This document shows positions 28,074 through 36,132 of a stretch of DNA of 64,000 nt, piece after piece. This DNA is from Caldimonas tepidiphila (GTDB lineage: Bacteria; Pseudomonadota; Gammaproteobacteria; Burkholderiales; Burkholderiaceae_C). The stretch's first letter is position 1. Each line of letters opens with the position of its first letter. The notes under the pieces are model-generated. The model was not told the origin of the DNA. It saw nothing but the letters and a program-made list of their open reading frames with translations, and searched no databases. Position numbers and translations under genes: made by a program. The stretch is from positions 124,001-188,000 of the forward strand of contig NZ_QXMG01000001.1 of the NCBI RefSeq assembly GCF_003569765.1, written 5' to 3'.

Positions 28074-28580
28074 ATGAAAAGCCGCGTCCAGCTGCTGGGC
28101 CACCCGGTCCACCAGATGCTCATCGCTTTCCCGCTCGGGCTGCTCGCCACGGCGGTGATCTTCGACATCATCCACCTGATCGGCGGCAGCGCCGAGATGG
28201 CCGGCGTCGCCTACTGGCTCGTGCTGGCCGGCCTGATCGGGGCCGCGGTGGCCTCGCCCTTCGGCACGCTCGACTGGATGCACATTCCCCGGGGCACGCG
28301 TGCCAAGCGCATCGGCGCGCTGCACGGGATCGGCAATCTGGTGATGACGCTGCTCTTCCTCGGCAGCTGGCTGCTGCGCCCCGAGCCTCCCGGCACACCG
28401 GGGATGCTCGCCCTCGTGCTGTCCTTCGCCGGCGCGGCGCTGTCGCTGGTGACGGCCTGGCTCGGCGGCGAACTGGTCGACCGGCTCGGCGTGGGCGTGT
28501 ACGAGGACGCGAACCTCGACGCGCCGAACTCGCTCGACCGCGAGCCGCTCGCCAGCGTGCAACTGAGCCGCCACCGCTGA
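28074..28580 (+). CDS. DUF2231 domain membrane protein
   Basis: 168 aa with four hydrophobic segments. The family signature GHPVHQMLIAFPLGLLATAVIFDI is at the N-terminus, followed by IPRGTRAKRIGALHGIGN and a soluble charged tail. DUF2231 proteins are inner-membrane proteins of unknown function, often with conserved histidines that suggest heme or metal binding. The start ATG at 28074 is set by AAGGAGG at 28061-28067. It lies alone between the binding-protein pair and rpoH. Confidence 0.9.
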   Translation: MKSRVQLLGHPVHQMLIAFPLGLLATAVIFDIIHLIGGSAEMAGVAYWLVLAGLIGAAVASPFGTLDWMHIPRGTRAKRIGALHGIGNLVMTLLFLGSWLLRPEPPGTPGMLALVLSFAGAALSLVTAWLGGELVDRLGVGVYEDANLDAPNSLDREPLASVQLSRHR

Positions 28581-28678
28581 GCGCCCGCGGAAGGCGCCGG
28601 CCCCGGGAGCGGGGCGGACCTGCCGGGTCCGGGCCGCAACGATCGGCCCCGGCAGAGCCGTTCCATCTCCGGCCGGCT

Positions 28679-28705
28679 TTAGCACTCCGGCGACCCGAGT
28701 GCTAA
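28679..28705. promoter_or_regulatory. CIRCE element (HrcA operator) upstream of rpoH
   Basis: TTAGCACTC, nine bases, GAGTGCTAA: an exact match to the CIRCE consensus, 33 bases before the rpoH start. CIRCE is bound by the repressor HrcA, which depends on GroEL and releases on heat shock. No hrcA gene is in the window. Confidence 0.93.
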
Positions 28706-28738
28706 CATGAACGGAACGAAAGGAGCGTACGCCGGTCT

Positions 28739-29680
28739 ATGACTACCATGAACACTGCGAACACTTCTACTGGAGCCCTGACCCTGCGTGACCCCTGGGC
28801 CCTGGTGCCCTCGCTCGGCAACCTGGACGCCTACATCAGCGCGGTCAACCGCATCCCGCTGCTCAGCGCCGACGAGGAGGTTTCGCTGGCGCGCCGGTGG
28901 CGCAAGGAGAACGACCTCGCGGCGGCCGGCCGCCTGGTGCTGTCGCACCTGCGACTGGTGGTGTCAGTGTCGCGACAGTACCTGGGTTACGGCCTGCCGC
29001 AGGGCGACCTGATTCAGGAGGGCAACGTCGGCCTGATGAAGGCCGTCAAGCGCTTCGACCCCGAGCAGGGCGTGCGGCTGGTGAGCTATGCGCTGCACTG
29101 GATCAAGGCCGAGATCCACGAGTACATCCTGCGCAACTGGCGCATGGTGAAGGTCGCGACGACCAAGGCGCAGCGCAAGCTCTTCTTCAACCTGCGCTCG
29201 ATGAAGCAGAACCTGAAGGAGGAGGCGCCCGACGCGGACGCGCACCGCTCGACGCTCACCGACCACGAGATCGACGTGGTGGCGGACCACCTGAAGGTCA
29301 AGCGCGAGGACGTCATCGAGATGGAGACGCGCCTGTCGGGCGGCGACGTGGCGCTGGAGCCGACGCCGGACGACGGCGGCGAGGAGAGCTACGCGCCGAT
29401 CGCCTACCTGGCCGACGAGTCGCACGAGCCGACGCGGGTCATCGAGTCGCAGCGCCGCGACCTGCTGACGAGCCACGGCATCGGCGAGGCGCTCGACAGC
29501 CTCGACCCGCGCAGCCGCCGCATCGTCGAGGAGCGCTGGCTGAAGGTCAACGACGACGGCAGCGGCGGCATGACGCTGCACGAGCTGGCGGCCGAGTACG
29601 GCGTGAGTGCCGAGCGCATCCGCCAGATCGAGGTCGCGGCGATGAAGAAGATGCGCAAGGCGCTGGCGGAATACGCCTGA
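28739..29680 (+). CDS. rpoH: RNA polymerase heat-shock sigma factor (sigma-32)
   Basis: 313 aa, slightly longer than E. coli RpoH (284). Region 2 contains LRLVVSVSRQYLGYGLPQGDLIQEGNVGLMKAVKRFDPEQGVRLVSYALHWIKAEIHEYI, where the alternate RpoH-type -10 recognition lies; the RpoH box follows region 2.4 (QRKLFFNLRSMKQ), and region 4 ends with a helix-turn-helix (TLHELAAEYGVSAERIRQIEVAAMKKM). A short insert after the RpoH box (GGDVALEPTPDDGGEES) is acidic. It directs transcription of heat-shock genes. The ribosome site AAAGGAG lies about 13 bases before the ATG at 28739, longer than usual. A CIRCE element overlies its upstream region; a terminator follows. Confidence 0.97.
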   Translation: MTTMNTANTSTGALTLRDPWALVPSLGNLDAYISAVNRIPLLSADEEVSLARRWRKENDLAAAGRLVLSHLRLVVSVSRQYLGYGLPQGDLIQEGNVGLMKAVKRFDPEQGVRLVSYALHWIKAEIHEYILRNWRMVKVATTKAQRKLFFNLRSMKQNLKEEAPDADAHRSTLTDHEIDVVADHLKVKREDVIEMETRLSGGDVALEPTPDDGGEESYAPIAYLADESHEPTRVIESQRRDLLTSHGIGEALDSLDPRSRRIVEERWLKVNDDGSGGMTLHELAAEYGVSAERIRQIEVAAMKKMRKALAEYA

Positions 29681-29707
29681 AGCTGCACGCGCATCGCTCG
29701 TGAAAAC

Positions 29708-29736
29708 GAAACGGCCCCTTCGGGGCCGTTTCTCTT
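29708..29736 (+). terminator. Rho-independent terminator after rpoH
   Basis: Perfect 11-bp stem (29708-29718 with 29722-29732) with a 3-base TTC loop, followed by TCTCTTT. It sits between convergent rpoH and the SCO gene and can serve both strands, since A-rich bases also precede it. Confidence 0.88.
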
Positions 29737-29764
29737 TGGTGCGGGCGCCTCTGGGCCCTGCGGC

Positions 29765-30367
29765 TCAGGCGCTGAGCAGCTGGCGCAGGTCGGCCGCGAG
29801 CGCCTGCGGGCCCATGTTGTGGCGGCCGTACAGGCGCAGCCGGCCGCTGGTGTCGTAGACGTAGATCCCGGCGGTGTGGTCCATCGTGTAGCTGCCCTCG
29901 CTCTTGCCGGGCACCTTCTTGTAGTAGACCTTGAAGTCCTTCGCCACCGCCGCGGTCTGCTCCGGCGTGCCGCGCAGCGCGAGGAAGGACGGGTCGAAGT
30001 TCGTCATGTAGGCCTTCAGCAACTCGGGCGTGTCGCGCTCCGGGTCGACCGTGACGAAGAGGCCCTGCACCCGCTCGCCGTCGGGGCCGAGCGCCTGCTT
30101 GGCCTGCGCGAGCTCGGCCATCGCCGACGGGCAGACGTCCGGGCACTGCGTGAAGCCGAAGAACACGACGACGACCTTGCCGCGGAAGTCGGCGAGCGAG
30201 CGCTCCTGGCCGTTGTGGTCGGTCAGGCGCAGGTCCTGCGCGTAGGACGCGCCGGTCAGGTCGATGCTGTTGAAGCTGCCGGAGGAGGCGCCGGGCGCGG
30301 CACCACGGTCGCAGGCGGCGAGCGCCGCGCTGGCGCCGAGTGCCAGCAGGAGCATGCGTCGTTTCAT
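29765..30367 (-). CDS. SCO family copper chaperone for cytochrome oxidase
   Basis: 200 aa lipoprotein: the lipobox is LAAC with the cysteine at residue 19. The thioredoxin-like core has the copper motif C75-P-D-V-C79 (FTQCPDVCPSAM) and the third ligand His164 (MDHTAGIYVYD). SCO proteins deliver copper to the CuA site of subunit II or reduce its cysteines. It is the last gene of the assembly operon SURF1-SCO-like-ctaA-ctaB-SCO, 5 bp after ctaB. Confidence 0.95.
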   Translation of the reverse strand: MKRRMLLLALGASAALAACDRGAAPGASSGSFNSIDLTGASYAQDLRLTDHNGQERSLADFRGKVVVVFFGFTQCPDVCPSAMAELAQAKQALGPDGERVQGLFVTVDPERDTPELLKAYMTNFDPSFLALRGTPEQTAAVAKDFKVYYKKVPGKSEGSYTMDHTAGIYVYDTSGRLRLYGRHNMGPQALAADLRQLLSA

Positions 30368-30372
30368 CGTGT

Positions 30373-31296
30373 TCAGAGCACCCAGGCGTAGAGGTAGTGG
30401 TCGATCAGCAGCGCGGCGAACAGCAGCGACAGGTGGAGGATCGAGAAGCGGAAGGTCTCGCGGGCGAGCTCGTCCGAGTAGTTGCGCCACAGCCGCCAGC
30501 CGTAGGCGATGAACCAGCCGCCCAGGCCCAGCGCCGCCGCGAGGTAGAGCCAGCCGCTCATGCCGTAGATGAAGGGCAGCAGCGTGATCGCCAGCAGCAT
30601 CAGCGTGTAGAGGAACACGTGCAGCCGCGTCAGCTCCGCGCCGTGCGTGATCGGCAGCATCGGCAGGCCCGACTTGCGGTAGTCCTCGGCGCGGTAGAGC
30701 GCCAGCGCCCAGAAGTGCGGCGGCGTCCACAGGAAGATGATGAGGAAGAGCATCAGCGCCTCGGGGCCGACCTCGCCGCGCACCGCGGCCCAGCCGAGTA
30801 CCGGGGGCATCGCGCCGGAGGCGCCGCCGATGACGATGTTCTGCGGCGTCAGCGGCTTGAGCACGACGGTGTAGATCACCGCGTAGCCCACGAAGGTGCC
30901 GAAGGTCAGCCACATCGTCAGCGGGTTCACCCACTCGTGCAGCAGCCACATGCCGGCGCCGCCGAGCAGCATCGAGAAGGTGAGCGTCTGCACGTTGCTC
31001 AGCTCGCCCTTGGCGGTCGGGCGCCACGCGGTGCGGCGCATCTTCGCATCGATGCGCTGCTCCACCAGGCAGTTGAAGGCCGCTGCGGCGCTCGCCACCA
31101 GCCAGATGCCGGCGGTGCCGGCGAGCGCCGGCTGCCAGTCGGGCAGGCCGGGCACGGCCAGCAGCATGCCGATCACCGCGCAGAAGACGATCAGCTGCAC
31201 GACGCGCGGCTTGGTCAGCGCGTAGAACTGCGCCACGCGCGAGGGCGCAGGGGCGGCGAGAGGGGGGGAGGAACTGGTGCTGGCTGCCATGATCAT
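30373..31296 (-). CDS. ctaB: Protoheme IX farnesyltransferase (heme O synthase)
   Basis: 307 aa, UbiA-type prenyltransferase with about nine membrane helices. The first aspartate-rich region is [19 protein letters not shown] and the second is [16 protein letters not shown]. It farnesylates protoheme to heme O, the precursor of heme A. The start ATG at 31296 shares ATGA with the ctaA stop; an in-frame ATG six bases later is an alternative. Other symbols in use are cyoE and cox10. Confidence 0.96.
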   Translation of the reverse strand: MIMAASTSSSPPLAAPAPSRVAQFYALTKPRVVQLIVFCAVIGMLLAVPGLPDWQPALAGTAGIWLVASAAAAFNCLVEQRIDAKMRRTAWRPTAKGELSNVQTLTFSMLLGGAGMWLLHEWVNPLTMWLTFGTFVGYAVIYTVVLKPLTPQNIVIGGASGAMPPVLGWAAVRGEVGPEALMLFLIIFLWTPPHFWALALYRAEDYRKSGLPMLPITHGAELTRLHVFLYTLMLLAITLLPFIYGMSGWLYLAAALGLGGWFIAYGWRLWRNYSDELARETFRFSILHLSLLFAALLIDHYLYAWVL

Positions 31297-32471
31297 CGTC
31301 CGGGGTGCGACCCGGCCAGGCTGCGGGATGGAAGGGGGGTGCCCGCGGGGCGGGCGTCGGGCGCGAGGGCGGGCGCGACGCGGCTGCGGCCGATCAGCGT
31401 GCTCAGCAGGACCACCAGCGCGGCAGCGCCGCCGGTGTGCGCGACCGCCGCGACCAGCGGCCAGCCGAGCACGACGTTGCTGACGCCGCTGGCGAGCTGC
31501 CACAGCAGCAGGCCGGCGAGGCCGAGCCCGAAGCGGCGCAGCGCCGGCTCGGTGCGGCCGCGAGCGAGCAGGCGCCAGGCGAGCAGTCCGCCCGCGGCGA
31601 ACACCACGAGCGCGCCGGCGCGGTGCACGAGGTGGATCGCGGTCAGCGCCGCGAAGGGCAGGTAGTCGCCCTGGCCGTCGTGGCCGAGCTCGCGGCGCAG
31701 CGTGAAACCGCGCGCGAAGTCGGCCTCGGGCCACCAGCTGCCGTGGCAGGTGGGGAAGTCCGGGCAGGCGAGCACCGCGTAATTGGTGCTGACCCAGCCG
31801 CCGAGCGCGATCTGCAGCCACAGCAGCGCGAACACGGCCCAGACGCCCCGGCGAAGGCCGCGCCCGAGCACGAGCCGCCGCGCGCGGTAGCCCTCGCGCT
31901 GCAGCGCGAGCAGCGCGAGCAGCCCGATGCCGCCGAGCAGGTGCGCGGTGACGATCGCCGGATAGAGCTTCATCGTCACAGTGAGCGCGCCGAACGCGCC
32001 CTGCAGGCACACCCACAGCAGCGTCGCGCTCGCCCACCAGGGCGACAGCGAGAGCCGCCGGCGCTCGAGCCAGCTCGCCACGGCCATCACCGTGATCAGC
32101 ACGCCGACGCCGGTGGCGAGGTAGCGGTGCGTCATCTCGATCCAGGCCTTGGTGTGCGTGACCGGTCCGCTCGGCAGCGCGCTCTGCGCGGCGCCGATCT
32201 GCTCGCGGGCGCCCCAGGGGCTCGCGCTGCCGTAGCAGCCGGGCCAGTCGGGGCATCCCAGGCCCGAGTCGGTCAGGCGCGTGAAGGCGCCGAACAGCAC
32301 CAGGTCGAAGGTCAGGAACAGCGTCAGCGCGGTGAGCACCTGCAGGCGCTGCACCGGCGAGGCGCCGCGATGGCGCAGCGCGATCCAGGCCAGCGGCCCG
32401 GCCGCGAGCACGAGGCCGAGCAGGGCCATGCGCGCGAGCGGCGCAAGGTCGTACAGGGCGGGTTCGGCCAT
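31293..32471 (-). CDS. ctaA: Heme A synthase (COX15/CtaA family)
   Basis: 392 aa with about eight membrane helices. The family histidines are visible in [15 protein letters not shown] (first heme pair region), and in [14 protein letters not shown] and [13 protein letters not shown]. The motif [10 protein letters not shown] near residue 68 is the conserved cysteine loop. It oxidises the C8 methyl of heme O to make heme A for the oxidase. It overlaps ctaB by 4 bp and follows the SCO-like gene by 16 bp. Confidence 0.96.
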   Translation of the reverse strand: MAEPALYDLAPLARMALLGLVLAAGPLAWIALRHRGASPVQRLQVLTALTLFLTFDLVLFGAFTRLTDSGLGCPDWPGCYGSASPWGAREQIGAAQSALPSGPVTHTKAWIEMTHRYLATGVGVLITVMAVASWLERRRLSLSPWWASATLLWVCLQGAFGALTVTMKLYPAIVTAHLLGGIGLLALLALQREGYRARRLVLGRGLRRGVWAVFALLWLQIALGGWVSTNYAVLACPDFPTCHGSWWPEADFARGFTLRRELGHDGQGDYLPFAALTAIHLVHRAGALVVFAAGGLLAWRLLARGRTEPALRRFGLGLAGLLLWQLASGVSNVVLGWPLVAAVAHTGGAAALVVLLSTLIGRSRVAPALAPDARPAGTPLPSRSLAGSHPGR

Positions 32472-32487
32472 CGCGAGAGTCTTCCTT

Positions 32488-33192
32488 TCAGTGTCCGGCC
32501 GTGTCCCAGCTGCGGGAGGCGGTCATCAGCCGGGTCAGGTCCCGCTTGATGCGGGAAGGGTCGGGCTGCGCCGGAAAGCGCATCATCCATTGGCCCATCG
32601 GGTCGACGAGGTAGAAATGGTTTTCGAGCGCCTGCCCGGCGGCGGGCTCCAGCCAGGCGGCGAGTTCGGCGCGCGGCACGCGCAGCACCCGGGCGTCGCC
32701 GATCGAGCGCAGCACCTCGGGCCGCACCGCCGCATCGTCCGGGACCAGCCACAGCTTGTCGAGCCGCGCCCGGTCCTTGCCGAGCGTCTCGCGCAGCTGC
32801 CGCTGCAGGTAGAGCTGCGTCTCGCACAGCCGGTCGCAGTCGCCTCCCGCCACCACCACCAACTGCCACTGCTGCCGCAGCGCCGCGGTCGGCACGCGCC
32901 CGCCCTGCAAGTCGCGCAGCAGCAGGCCCGGGGGCAGCTCGCGCGTCGGCAGGATCAGCTCGCCATAGTTCGTGCGGCCCTGCGGGCGGAGCACGTAGTA
33001 GGTGAAATAGGAGGCGATGACCGGCGCCGCGCACACGAGCAGCACCAGCAGGAGCTTGAGCCGGCCGTGACGGATGCGGCGCGCGTCCTCGAGCGAAGGC
33101 TGAGGCAACGAGTGTATCGTGAAGCTCAGCGCCTCGCTGGCGAGCCCGGAATCACCTGCGGAGCCGGGGGCGGATGAGTTGGAACCAGACAT
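32488..33192 (-). CDS. SCO-like membrane-anchored protein, probable oxidase assembly factor
   Basis: 234 aa. A cytoplasmic N-terminus is followed by one membrane helix (about residues 45-68) and a periplasmic domain. C119-D-R-L-C123 and His192 (ENHFYLVDPMG) are placed as the copper triad of SCO proteins (C-x3-C...H), so I read this as a distant SCO relative rather than plain hypothetical. It lies inside the oxidase assembly operon, between SURF1 and ctaA, overlapping the SURF1 end by 41 bp. Copper delivery or thiol reduction during CuA assembly is the likely role; this is inference. Confidence 0.8.
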   Translation of the reverse strand: MSGSNSSAPGSAGDSGLASEALSFTIHSLPQPSLEDARRIRHGRLKLLLVLLVCAAPVIASYFTYYVLRPQGRTNYGELILPTRELPPGLLLRDLQGGRVPTAALRQQWQLVVVAGGDCDRLCETQLYLQRQLRETLGKDRARLDKLWLVPDDAAVRPEVLRSIGDARVLRVPRAELAAWLEPAAGQALENHFYLVDPMGQWMMRFPAQPDPSRIKRDLTRLMTASRSWDTAGH

Positions 33193-33901
33193 ACAGACCT
33201 GCCATCAGTGCACCAAGGCCGAACCACTGGAAGGCGTAGCCGTAGTGCTTGTGAACATCCACCGCCGGGCGCGGCCATTGCCGCAGCAGGCCGTCGCCGG
33301 CCCCGCCTGCCGCCGCGTCCTGCTCCTGCACGAAGGTCAGCGGCCACAAGGGAACGCCGATCTCCTGCGCGAACGCGTCGGTCTCCAGATTCTGTCGGAT
33401 CGCGCCGGAGCCAGAGCGCGCGAACTCGAAGAGCTTCGACGGCGGCGGGGCAATGCGGCCGCGCAGCTCGACCTCGCCGCCGGCCTGCGGCAGCGCCGGC
33501 ACCCGGGTGCGGTCCAGCGGGTCGCGCGGCGCCCAGCCGCGCTGCACCAGCACTGCGTCGCGCCGGCCGGCGAGCTGCAGCGGCGTCACCGCGTAGAAGC
33601 CGGGCCGCCCGTTCATCTGGCGGTTGTCGAGGAAGACGGTGTGCCGCTCGAGCCAGCGCCCCCGCACGACGGCGCTGCGGTGATGCAGCGCGGGGTCGGC
33701 GGCCTGCTGCGGCGACATCGCCTCGAGCCGCAGCGGCGCGAGGCCGCCGCGGCTGTCGATGGCGGCCTGCAAGGCCTCCTTCTGCGCGGCGCGGTCGAGC
33801 TGCCAGCGACCGAGCGAGCCGGTGAGCGCGACACCGAGCACGGTGGCCGCGAGCAGCAGCACGCGGTGCCATCCCGGCGCAGGGGCCATCGCCTCAGCCA
33901 T
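33152..33901 (-). CDS. SURF1 family cytochrome oxidase assembly protein
   Basis: 249 aa with the family's hairpin topology: one N-terminal helix (about residues 12-30) and one C-terminal helix (HYGYAFQWFGLGALMAGLYVWF, about 220-242) flanking a periplasmic domain. The signatures LGRWQLDRA and VQRGWAPRD are intact. SURF1 helps insert heme a3 into subunit I. It heads the second oxidase operon and reads away from the small DUF2909 gene. Confidence 0.93.
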   Translation of the reverse strand: MAEAMAPAPGWHRVLLLAATVLGVALTGSLGRWQLDRAAQKEALQAAIDSRGGLAPLRLEAMSPQQAADPALHHRSAVVRGRWLERHTVFLDNRQMNGRPGFYAVTPLQLAGRRDAVLVQRGWAPRDPLDRTRVPALPQAGGEVELRGRIAPPPSKLFEFARSGSGAIRQNLETDAFAQEIGVPLWPLTFVQEQDAAAGGAGDGLLRQWPRPAVDVHKHYGYAFQWFGLGALMAGLYVWFQLIRPRLRR

Positions 33902-33939
33902 GTTGGAGCGGCCCGGGAGCGCGCCGGATAATCCTGGCG

Positions 33940-34161
33940 ATGAAGATCATCATCGCGCTGGCCTTTCTGGCGATCATCGGCAGCCTCGGCTCGGCGCTGG
34001 TGTACATGATGCGGGAGGGCCGCGACGGCAGGCCGCGCACGAACCGGATGGTGCGGGCGCTGGCGCTGCGGGTGGGCTTCTCGATCCTGCTCTTCGTCTT
34101 CATCCTCGTCAGCTACAAGCTCGGCTGGATCCAGCCCACCGGGCTGCCGGTGGTGCGCTGA
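33940..34161 (+). CDS. Twin-transmembrane protein (DUF2909)
   Basis: 73 aa with two hydrophobic helices (residues 2-23 and 45-63) joined by a basic loop (REGRDGRPRTNRMVRALALR). This is the DUF2909 twin-transmembrane family regularly found beside oxidase genes. It is on the plus strand between two minus-strand oxidase operons, so it needs its own promoter in the 38 bp before it or in the SURF1 start region. Function unknown; an oxidase assembly or accessory-subunit role is a guess. Confidence 0.85.
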   Translation: MKIIIALAFLAIIGSLGSALVYMMREGRDGRPRTNRMVRALALRVGFSILLFVFILVSYKLGWIQPTGLPVVR

Positions 34162-34192
34162 GGAAGAACGCACCGACCGGCCCCGGCCTTCC

Positions 34193-35077
34193 TCAGAGCC
34201 AGTACACCGCGACGTAGAGTCCGAGCCAGACCACGTCGACGAAGTGCCAGTACCAAGCGGCGCCCTCGAAGCCGAAGTGGCGTTCCGGCGTGAAGTGGCC
34301 CTTCATCAGCCGCAGCGTGATGAACAGCAGCATCAGCATGCCGACGAACACGTGGAAGCCGTGGAAGCCGGTCAGCAGGTAGAAGGTCGAGCCGTAGATG
34401 CCGGACGACAGCTTCAGGTTCAGGTCGTTCCAGGCATGCGCGTACTCATAGGCCTGGAAGCCGAGGAAGACGATGCCGAGCAGCACCGTCAGCCACATGA
34501 AGGCGATGCAGCGCGCGCGGTGCCCCAGGCGCAGCGCATGGTGGGCGATTGTCAGCGTCACGCCCGAGGTCAGCAGCAGCGCGGTGTTGATGGTCGGGAT
34601 CGGCCACGGACCGATCGTCTCGAAGGGCTCGACGATGCCCGCCGGCGAGGCGGTCATGCCCGGCGCCTGGCTCGGCCACACGGCCTTGAAGTCCGGCCAC
34701 AGGATCTGGTGGTCGAGGCTCGCGAAGGTCGGCAGCGTGAAGGTGCGCGCCCAGAACAGCGCGCCGAAGAAGGCGGCGAAGAACATCACCTCAGAGAAGA
34801 TGAACCAGGCCATGCTCCAGCGGTAGGAGACGTCGATGCGGTCGCCGTAGAGCCCGCCCTCGCTCTCGCGCACCGAGTCGGCGAACCACTGGTAGAGCAC
34901 CACCGCCCACCACAGCAGGCCGAAGGCGAGCGAGTACGCGCCCCAGCCGTGGCCGTTGATCCACTGCCCCGCGCCCAGCATCACGAAGAACAGGCCGATC
35001 GCGGCCATGATCGGATGCCGGGACGGCCCGGGCACGAAGTAATAGGGCGCATGCCCGTGATGTGTCGCTGCCGACAT
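34193..35077 (-). CDS. ctaE: Cytochrome c oxidase subunit III
   Basis: 294 aa with seven hydrophobic helices. Family landmarks are GLYGDRIDVSYRWSMAWFIFSEVMFFAAFFGALFWAR (lipid/oxygen-path helix), LTIAHHAL, and the C-terminal YWHFVDVVWLGLYVAVYWL. The subunit stabilises the catalytic core and proton uptake. The start ATG at 35077 (MSAATHHGH) has the strong site GAAGGAGAC; in-frame codons before it are not needed. Last gene of the structural operon. Confidence 0.97.
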   Translation of the reverse strand: MSAATHHGHAPYYFVPGPSRHPIMAAIGLFFVMLGAGQWINGHGWGAYSLAFGLLWWAVVLYQWFADSVRESEGGLYGDRIDVSYRWSMAWFIFSEVMFFAAFFGALFWARTFTLPTFASLDHQILWPDFKAVWPSQAPGMTASPAGIVEPFETIGPWPIPTINTALLLTSGVTLTIAHHALRLGHRARCIAFMWLTVLLGIVFLGFQAYEYAHAWNDLNLKLSSGIYGSTFYLLTGFHGFHVFVGMLMLLFITLRLMKGHFTPERHFGFEGAAWYWHFVDVVWLGLYVAVYWL

Positions 35078-35097
35078 GTTGTCTCCTTCGAAACCTT

Positions 35098-35361
35098 TCA
35101 GGCCGCGGCCACGCCGCTGCCGACCACCCACCGCACCAGCAGCACCAGCGCCAGCACGAACAGCAGCGCAGCCACGATGCCCGCGATCACCACGTGCACC
35201 GGGTTGAGCTGGCTGACATCCCTTTCGTAATCCGAGCCCTTCCTCACGCCGAAGAAGGACCAGGCGACCGCGCGCAGGCTGCGCCAGAACGAGCCCCTGC
35301 GCCGCACCGCCTGCCGCAGCTCCCCGCTGCCGGGGCGCCGCTCGTGCGGGTCATCGCTCAT
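35098..35361 (-). CDS. DUF2970 domain protein
   Basis: 87 aa: a polar N-terminal half with the family core SFWRSLRAVAWSFFGVRKGSDYERDVSQLNPVHVVIAGI, then one C-terminal membrane helix (about residues 58-78). DUF2970 proteins sit almost always between ctaG and ctaE and are thought to be small oxidase accessories. The start ATG at 35361 shares ATGA with the ctaG stop. Function not established. Confidence 0.9.
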   Translation of the reverse strand: MSDDPHERRPGSGELRQAVRRRGSFWRSLRAVAWSFFGVRKGSDYERDVSQLNPVHVVIAGIVAALLFVLALVLLVRWVVGSGVAAA

Positions 35362-35957
35362 CCCCGCCCCCCGGCGCCGCCTGCCGCACCGCCCTTGGGC
35401 GCCGGCGGCACCTTGCCCCCCACCTCGAAGAAGGTGTAGGACAGCGTGATCGTGGTGACGTCCTTCGGCAGCTTCGGATCGATCACGAACACCACCGGCC
35501 ACTGGCGCGACTCGCCCGGCTGCAGCGTGTACTCGTTGAAGCAGAAGCACTCGAGCTTGTTGAAGTGCGCGGTGGCCTGCTTGGGCGCGTAGCTCGGGAT
35601 CGCCTGCGCGGCCATCGGCCGGTCCTGCACGTTGCGGAACTCGTACATCACGGTGGCCATCTCGCCCGGGTGCACCTCGATCGAGCGCACCGCCGGCTTG
35701 AAGTCCCAGGGGCCGCGCGCGTTGGCGTCGAACTCGACGACGATCCGGCGCGAGGTGTCGACCTGCGTGTTGCCCGCCCGCCCCGTCGGCATGCCCGGCA
35801 CCTGGCGCTCGGCGAGCGACAGCACGTTGATGCCGAGCGCGTCGCAGATCGCCTCGTACATCGGCACCAGCGCGTAGCCGAAGCCGAACATCATCGCGGC
35901 CACGACCAGCAGCTTGCCGAACATGCGGCGGTTGCGGGTGTCGGGAGTGCGGGCCAT
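35358..35957 (-). CDS. ctaG: Cytochrome c oxidase assembly protein CtaG/Cox11
   Basis: 199 aa with one N-terminal membrane anchor (about residues 13-31) and a periplasmic immunoglobulin-like domain. The copper-binding CFCF motif is at residues 137-140 in NKLECFCFNEYTLQPGE. Cox11 delivers copper to the CuB site of subunit I. It follows the 38-aa gene by 34 bp and overlaps the DUF2970 start by 4 bp. Confidence 0.97.
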   Translation of the reverse strand: MARTPDTRNRRMFGKLLVVAAMMFGFGYALVPMYEAICDALGINVLSLAERQVPGMPTGRAGNTQVDTSRRIVVEFDANARGPWDFKPAVRSIEVHPGEMATVMYEFRNVQDRPMAAQAIPSYAPKQATAHFNKLECFCFNEYTLQPGESRQWPVVFVIDPKLPKDVTTITLSYTFFEVGGKVPPAPKGGAAGGAGGRG

Positions 35958-35991
35958 GGCCTCGATCCTGCGCTCGTCGCGGCGTCCGTGC

Positions 35992-36108
35992 TCAGCCGCC
36001 GAAGAACACCATGCGCACGATGAAGCCGACGAAGAACACCAGGGCCACCGACGCGAGGATCAGCGCCAGCCTCAGGTTCTGCCGCTTCCTGCGCTCTTGG
36101 TCGTTCAT
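35992..36108 (-). CDS. Cytochrome oxidase small assembly protein, 38 aa
   Basis: A 38-codon gene: polar basic start (MNDQERRKRQNLRLA) and one membrane helix (LILASVALVFFVGFIVRMVFF). It lies 24 bp after ctaD and 34 bp before ctaG in the same direction, with GGAG about nine bases before the ATG at 36108. Short single-helix proteins with this N-terminus and place are a recognised betaproteobacterial family annotated as small oxidase assembly proteins. It is easily missed by gene callers. Confidence 0.85.
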   Translation of the reverse strand: MNDQERRKRQNLRLALILASVALVFFVGFIVRMVFFGG

Positions 36109-36132
36109 CGCTCGCACTCCGTGTCCTCCCGT

